From NCBI GenBank assembly GCA_944384295.1, contig CALWSU010000004.1:41203-105202 (forward strand): DNA of 64,000 bases, given 5' to 3'. Shown piece by piece: positions 59,712 through 64,000 of this stretch. Under the pieces are notes generated by a model that was not told the DNA's origin, did not search any database, and worked only from the letters and a program-made list of their open reading frames with translations. The position numbers and the translations under genes were made by a program. How positions within the stretch are numbered: position 1 is the first letter of the stretch; each line of letters begins with the position of its first letter. The DNA comes from an uncultured Lachnospiraceae bacterium. Its GTDB lineage: Bacteria; Bacillota; Clostridia; Lachnospirales; Anaerotignaceae.

Positions 59712-61859
59712 TTAAAAAGTATCCATTTCTGGCACAAACATAAAATCTACCGTACGCAATTCCTTAGAAGCATCCACAACCACCACACGTATTTTCTGCC
59801 CCATACGATATATTTTATGGCTATATTTTGCTGTCACAATCATCTGCTTTTCGTCATAGGTAAAATATTCTTCTGGAATACGAGAAAAAGCAATCAATCC
59901 TTCTACTGTATTTTCTAATTCCACAAAAATACCCCAATTTGTCATACCCGAAATCACACCATCAAACTCCTGACCAATTTTTGTCAGCATATATTCCGCT
60001 TTTTTCATAGCATTGGTATCACGTTCTGCTTCTTCGGCGATACGTTCGCGCTTGGAACAATGCAGAGCAACCTCTGGCATTTTTTTACGATATACGGCTT
60101 CCTGTTTTCCGCTCATTTCTCCTGCCAATGTTTTGCGAATCAATCTATGAATTTGTAAATCCGGATACCTCCGTATGGGTGAAGTAAAATGGCAATAATA
60201 TTTTGCCGCCAGACCAAAATGTCCTTGATTATCCGCTGTATAACGTGCCTGCATCATACTGCGCAGCATCACTTTTGTAATAACATGTTCTTCCGGTGTG
60301 CCTTCTGCTTTGGCTAAAATACGCTGTATTTCTCTGGGGTGGATTTCCCCATCTTTTTTCTTGACATGATACCCAAAACTACGGATAAACTGTTCCATTT
60401 TCTCTGTTTTTTCCGTATCTGGTTCTTGGTGCGAACGAAATACAAATGGAATTTCCTGCCAATAAAAATATTCTGCGACCGTTTCATTACACACCAACAT
60501 AAATTCTTCAATCAAATTGGTGGCAATGCTTCTTTCATATGGTCGGATTTCTTGCACTTCGCCCTTTTCATTCAATATAATTTTCGATTCTGGAACATCA
60601 AAATTTACAGAACCACGTTTTTTACGTTTTTCTACCAAAATCTGGCGCAATTGCTCCATATCTTGCAACATAGGTATAATTGTGGCATAGGTTTCCAAAA
60701 GTTCTGGTGTTTGTTCTTCCAAAATTTCGCGTACGGCATCATATGTCATACGAAAATCAGAATGAATCACAGAAGGCGTGATACGCGAATCACAAACTTG
60801 ACCTTTTGTATCAATTTCCATAATACAACTGAGCGTCAAGCGGTCAACTTGTGGATTCAGAGAACAAATGCCATTGCTCAATTTATGCGGCAACATGGGA
60901 ATCACGCGGTCTACCAAATATACGCTTGTTCCTCTTTCATACGCTTCTTTGTCTAATGCTGTATGCTCTTTGACGTAATAAGAAACGTCCGCAATATGCA
61001 CCCCTAATTCAAAATTGCCGTTTTCTAATTTGTGCAAAGAAACAGCATCGTCCAAGTCTTTGGCATCTGCACCATCTATGGTGATGGTCAGCCAATCGCG
61101 GAAATCCTCACGCCCGCATAAATCTTGTTCTGTGATGCAATCTGCAACATCTTCGATTTCCTGATATACTTCTTCTGAAAAAGTTTCGGGCAATTCAAAA
61201 CGACGCACCACAGACAGTATATCAATCCCAGGGTCATTGATATGACCTAAAATCTCAATGACTTCACCTTCTGGGCTTTGTACTGCATCACCAAATTTTG
61301 TGATTTCTACCACAACTTTATGCCCTGTCACTGCGCCCATCGCGCTGCCGCGCGGGATAAAAATATCTTTTGCCATTTTTTTATCATCTGGTATCACAAA
61401 ACCAAAACCGCGGATTTGCTCATATACCCCCACCATACGCTGCATACTGCGTTCCAGCACACGTACAATCTCGCCTTCGGCTCTGCGTCCGTCTGAACTG
61501 CTGCTTGTGATACGATATAACACGCGGTCTTTGGGCAATGCGCCATTGGTATGTGCTGCCGGAATAAAAATATCCTCGCCGCCTTCTTCCGGCGTCACAA
61601 AGCCAAAACCACGCGGGTGACTTTGGAAAATACCAGTTGCCATTTGCAATGTTTCTGGCAGCATCAACTTGCCGCGTTTGGTTTCTACAATTCTGCCTTC
61701 TGCCAATAGTTCAGAAAGCAAATGTTCAAATAATGTTCTGTCTTCCTCCGGCACGCCCATCATGACACGCAATTGTTTTCGTTTCATAGGGGGATATGCC
61801 GAATTTTGGATACAGGAAAATATTTTTTCTTTCCGTTCTTGTATTTGATTCTCTTGCAT
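59712..61859 (-). CDS. rnr: ribonuclease R
   Basis: A 715-residue 3'-to-5' exoribonuclease of the RNase II family that degrades structured RNA. An N-terminal winged helix (residues about 5-65) leads to two cold-shock domains (GIFQSHPRGFGFVTPEEGGEDIFIP and VGVYEQIRGFGFVIPDDKKMAKDIFIP). The RNB catalytic domain has TIDGADAKDLDDAVSL with the conserved Asp cluster, and the C-terminal S1 domain starts at GQEFDGVISGMTNWGIFVELEN. AAAGGAG precedes the ATG at 4 bases. In Firmicutes secG-rnr-smpB is a typical order; here a structured RNA lies between secG and rnr. Confidence 0.96.
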   Translation of the reverse strand: MQENQIQERKEKIFSCIQNSAYPPMKRKQLRVMMGVPEEDRTLFEHLLSELLAEGRIVETKRGKLMLPETLQMATGIFQSHPRGFGFVTPEEGGEDIFIPAAHTNGALPKDRVLYRITSSSSDGRRAEGEIVRVLERSMQRMVGVYEQIRGFGFVIPDDKKMAKDIFIPRGSAMGAVTGHKVVVEITKFGDAVQSPEGEVIEILGHINDPGIDILSVVRRFELPETFSEEVYQEIEDVADCITEQDLCGREDFRDWLTITIDGADAKDLDDAVSLHKLENGNFELGVHIADVSYYVKEHTALDKEAYERGTSVYLVDRVIPMLPHKLSNGICSLNPQVDRLTLSCIMEIDTKGQVCDSRITPSVIHSDFRMTYDAVREILEEQTPELLETYATIIPMLQDMEQLRQILVEKRKKRGSVNFDVPESKIILNEKGEVQEIRPYERSIATNLIEEFMLVCNETVAEYFYWQEIPFVFRSHQEPDTEKTEKMEQFIRSFGYHVKKKDGEIHPREIQRILAKAEGTPEEHVITKVMLRSMMQARYTADNQGHFGLAAKYYCHFTSPIRRYPDLQIHRLIRKTLAGEMSGKQEAVYRKKMPEVALHCSKRERIAEEAERDTNAMKKAEYMLTKIGQEFDGVISGMTNWGIFVELENTVEGLIAFSRIPEEYFTYDEKQMIVTAKYSHKIYRMGQKIRVVVVDASKELRTVDFMFVPEMDTF

Positions 61860-61892
61860 AAAAACTCCTTTCCAGCCTTGGAGATTGCCGCC

Positions 61893-62027
61893 TATAAAAA
61901 AAGAGACGCAGTTTTTCTCGGTTGGTCAAAAAACAATTCCATTTCTGTTTCTACGAATGGTATTGTACACTGTTTTGCGTATGCCATACCAAAACAGCGT
62001 TTGACTCAGCCGCTTTTTTGCGTCTCT
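61893..62027 (-). ncRNA. structured RNA element between secG and rnr, three-way junction ending in a U-run
   Basis: On the minus strand a closing stem AGAGACGCA / TGCGTCTCT is followed by TTTTTTT. Inside, CGG/CCG and GTCAAA / TTTGAC continue the stem across two internal loops. Two hairpins branch from it: CGCTGTTTTG-GTAT / ATAC-G-CAAAACAGTG with a GGC loop, and ACAATACCATT / AATGGAATTGT with one A-A mismatch and a 12-base loop. It begins 13 bases after the secG stop and ends about 28 bases before the rnr ribosome site. It is far more elaborate than a simple terminator. No known RNA family recognised. Confidence 0.65.
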
Positions 62028-62039
62028 AATCTGTGTTCC

Positions 62040-62282
62040 TTAGCCAATTAAATTTAAAACCAGTGCAAGAATCATAAATAATGCACCGCCAATTTTTGTA
62101 TATCTTTCGAGTGTGCCTTCCATAGAGCTGCCTTTATTTTTGCTCCAATACGTATCGCTAGAACTAGCCGCATTGATTGCGCCCAGACCTGCGGAGCGTT
62201 TGGATTGCAGTAAAATAATGATACAGAGCAGCACAGACAAAAGAATCAGTACCACAGATAAAATCAGGCTAATGGTTGCCAT
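62040..62282 (-). CDS. secG: preprotein translocase subunit SecG
   Basis: An 80-residue protein with two membrane helices near 3-26 (ATISLILSVVLILLSVLLCIIILL) and 56-78, joined by the SecG loop QSKRSAGLGAINAASSSDTYWSKNKGSSMEGTLERYTKI. It supports SecYE during protein export. The ATG follows AGGAGG by 9 bases; a TTG two codons earlier is possible. The product fits the family throughout. Confidence 0.93.
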   Translation of the reverse strand: MATISLILSVVLILLSVLLCIIILLQSKRSAGLGAINAASSSDTYWSKNKGSSMEGTLERYTKIGGALFMILALVLNLIG

Positions 62283-62396
62283 TTGCAAAAACCTCCTATT
62301 TTGTCATCAGATGCCTACAAAAAATAACAGATGTAGCATCTAAAAAAATTTATGTGCAGTCCGAAAAAAGACTGTCAACTTCTAAGCAGTAAGAGT

Positions 62397-62425
62397 ATTT
62401 TACCACACAACAAAAGCCCCTGCAA
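62397..62425 (-). promoter_or_regulatory. probable promoter for secG-rnr
   Basis: On the minus strand TTGCAG and TAAAAT with a 17-base spacer. The 115-base leader that follows contains two small hairpins, CAGTC/GACTG and AGATGCTACA/TGTAGGCATCT. Confidence 0.5.
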
Positions 62426-62471
62426 GTCCTTTTCTTTGAAAAACGCCGGATTTCCAGAAAAAACACAGCAC

Positions 62472-63704
62472 TTATTCTGGGATACGTAATTTTTGTCCAC
62501 ATACAATTAAATTGGGATCTGCTAAACCATTTGCCTCCATAATTTTATAAATACCGTCCATCGTACCATAATATTTTCTGCTGATATAACCTAAAGTTTC
62601 GCCCTCCAATACAATATGTATTTTTTCTTCTCCATTGGTTTCATTCGTTTTTGTCGCTTGTTCCTGTGTTTCTGGTTCTTCTTGTGTATTTGCTGGCTGT
62701 GTGCTTTGACTGACAGCAAAAGCGGACTGCACCTGCACATCTTCCATCTGTGCCGCCAAAGCTGTATAAGAATTTTGTACTTGTGTGATATTTTGTTCCA
62801 ATACCTGCAAACGATTCACATTACGAATCAATGCAAAGCCCATACACACACAAACAACGCATAATACACAACTGACACCTGTCAACATGGTATAACGATT
62901 TTTTTGCGCTGTTTTTGCTTGTTTGGCTCTACGTTGCAACACTTGACGGATTTCTTTTGCCGCGTCCATACGTTCTTCTGGCGTTGGACGGCGTTTCCGG
63001 CGTGGCATCTCATCTTTTTCGTTTTTTTCACTTTTATGATTGCTTGTCTTTTGTGTTGTCGTGGCATCGGATTCTTGCTCGGTTTCTTTTTGTGCTTCTC
63101 TTGGTCGCACCATGCTATGGTCGAGCATATATTCCTGCATTTCCTGATTCTTTTCATAATACACAAAATAGCCCATTGCTTGACGCAAGCCTGTTTGTTC
63201 TTTGGAATACACATAAAACGCATCTAGTTTATCCACAGTATCCAATGTAAACAATACCTGCCAAGATTCTTTAAAATGCGCTTTATGAAATGCTTCATCT
63301 TTTGCGACCAAAAACGCACCAAATCCCGGCTGTGCATGTGCCCAGCCAACCAAAGTCAAACCTTGAAAATACATCTCCAATTGACTGCCGATATATTCCC
63401 ATGTCTGCGCGCCAAAAGTCAAAGTACCATTTTCCTGTACCAATCCACGACCTTGTATTGCACCGCTGATCAATACAACATCTTGTCCATCTATGGTCAT
63501 TTGACGTCCGACCAATGCCGCCATTTTTTCTGTATTCCCGCCACTTTTGCCATATTGATACAAATATGTATAAACATAATCCTCCATATAAATTTTGATT
63601 TGTGTATCAATGGCGCCAATTTGTTTTACTTTTGCGGGAAAGGAAAAATCGTCTGTTTCCCCATAGCCATACAAATTATGCTCGTCCGAAAAATCATACC
63701 GCAT
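62472..63704 (-). CDS. membrane protein with degenerate JAMM/MPN-like domain and C-terminal LysM
   Basis: A 410-residue protein. Residues about 20-190 look like a JAB1/MPN (JAMM) domain: E59 in NTEKMAALVG, then GWAHAQPGFGAFLVAKDEAFH, in which H123 and D136 of the metal motif are kept, but the second His is Q125 and the usual Ser is V133. A basic/acidic linker (KRRPTPEERMDAAKEIRQVL) leads to one span near 270-292, a coiled coil, a Glu/Thr linker and a LysM module (EGETLGYISRKYYGTMDGIYKIMEANGL near 364-392) outside. Without all ligands peptidase activity is doubtful. The topology would place the JAMM-like part in the cytosol and LysM on peptidoglycan. Confidence 0.78.
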   Translation of the reverse strand: MRYDFSDEHNLYGYGETDDFSFPAKVKQIGAIDTQIKIYMEDYVYTYLYQYGKSGGNTEKMAALVGRQMTIDGQDVVLISGAIQGRGLVQENGTLTFGAQTWEYIGSQLEMYFQGLTLVGWAHAQPGFGAFLVAKDEAFHKAHFKESWQVLFTLDTVDKLDAFYVYSKEQTGLRQAMGYFVYYEKNQEMQEYMLDHSMVRPREAQKETEQESDATTTQKTSNHKSEKNEKDEMPRRKRRPTPEERMDAAKEIRQVLQRRAKQAKTAQKNRYTMLTGVSCVLCVVCVCMGFALIRNVNRLQVLEQNITQVQNSYTALAAQMEDVQVQSAFAVSQSTQPANTQEEPETQEQATKTNETNGEEKIHIVLEGETLGYISRKYYGTMDGIYKIMEANGLADPNLIVCGQKLRIPE

Positions 63705-63756
63705 TTGCTATGTCCTCCTTGCTTTTTCTTGCAGCGTTCTGCTGTTTCTTTGAAAT

Positions 63757-63786
63757 ATAACACGGACAAAGTGCATAATGTGTCAA
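63757..63786 (-). promoter_or_regulatory. promoter for the JAMM-LysM gene
   Basis: On the minus strand perfect TTGACA and TGTTAT with an 18-base spacer, about 50 bases before the start codon. Confidence 0.6.
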
Positions 63787-63855
63787 AGGCTGTCGGTACA
63801 TTCCTGTTTTTGTTCGCTTTGTTTTTCTATTTTTCCTGTTTTTTTGCGGCAAAGC

Positions 63856-63897
63856 GCAAAAAAACAGGGCTATCTGCTTTAAGTACAGAAAGCCCTG
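63856..63897 (-). terminator. terminator of the gene entering from the right edge
   Basis: On the minus strand CAGGGCT / AGCCCTG with an inner CTG..CAG pairing and seven T after it. Confidence 0.88.
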
Positions 63898-63923
63898 CAA
63901 GATATATTACAAGATATGTAAAA

Positions 63924-64000
63924 TTAGTTTGTTGCTTTGCTTGCTTTATATTTTCTGATTGCGTCTGCCAGTTTGGGCAGGATTACTTTTACATCGCCTA
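63924..64000 (-). CDS. 3' end of an unidentified gene
   Basis: Only the last 24 codons and the stop are inside the window: GDVKVILPKLADAIRKYKA plus a Ser/Lys/Thr/Asn tail. The VGDxxxxLPxLxxxI pattern recalls the C-terminus of electron transfer flavoprotein alpha subunits, but this is too short to be sure. A terminator follows at once. Confidence 0.4.
   Translation of the reverse strand, partial: GDVKVILPKLADAIRKYKASKATN

Noticed and set aside
60339..60956. Plus-strand ORF of 205 codons opposite rnr
   Set aside because: Fully inside the well-supported rnr gene, no ribosome site, and rich in Phe, Cys and Thr in a non-protein-like way.

Overview
The window reads as chromosomal DNA from a low-GC, spore-forming Firmicute, most likely a clostridial relative of the Lachnospiraceae. 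The evidence is AT-rich sequence with strong AGGAGG ribosome sites, a cotJ spore-coat cluster, c-di-AMP turnover (gdpP next to rplI and dnaB), ireB-ruvX-DUF1292, RNase J and RNase R, MtaB, BioY, MgtE and CotJ families, and T-rich intrinsic terminators. No prophage, insertion sequence with a transposase, or CRISPR array is visible. Most of the window is housekeeping DNA, on the minus strand from about 16 to 57 kb and again from 59.4 kb to the end.

Layout. 1-1.9 kb (minus): DUF951 end, MscS channel, class I amidotransferase-like hydrolase. 2.1-4.3 kb (plus): mtnN, an unknown acidic protein, then cotJA-cotJB-cotJC with cotJC cut short where it abuts azlD. 4.3-5.4 kb (minus): azlDC exporter. 5.5-13.4 kb (plus): Xaa-Pro peptidase, DUF2161 nuclease-like protein and AlaX in one overlapping operon; DegV; a lipase-like hydrolase; then a zinc-type ArsR/SmtB repressor and its metal P-type ATPase, each preceded by the same operator-like dyad. 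13.4-16.1 kb: a hairpin-rich intergenic repeat between two copies of a terminator, a MATE pump, and a decayed divergent MerR regulator.

16-31.6 kb (minus): NYN/OST-HTH protein, pgeF, an RNase HII-YraN fusion, RNase J; ireB-ruvX-DUF1292; mtaB with a HAD phosphatase and an unknown helical protein; a lipoprotein; an ECF sigma/anti-sigma/membrane-protein operon; lon-engB; a zinc-ribbon membrane protein. 31.8-44 kb: bioY (plus), then two tandem mgtE copies, a small 38-codon ORF with its own promoter, mazG-like-gdpP-rplI-dnaB, an aminotransferase with an AIR-synthase-like protein, and a VanW/G5 envelope protein.

44.2-55.3 kb holds the least ordinary unit: seven closely spaced or overlapping genes for an ABC-2 transporter (ATPase and permease), a large membrane protein with an amidotransferase-like fold, a three-span Gln/Gly-rich coiled-coil protein, a lipoprotein and two BatA/VWA-type membrane proteins. 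This looks like one envelope machine of unknown role. 55.5-64 kb: a UvrD-type helicase, a GT4 glycosyltransferase, tRNA-Arg(ACG), an orphan YjfB protein, rnr and secG separated by a strongly structured three-way-junction RNA element, a degenerate-JAMM/TM/LysM protein, and the 3' end of another gene.

All functional statements come from reading motifs by eye. No database search was run.
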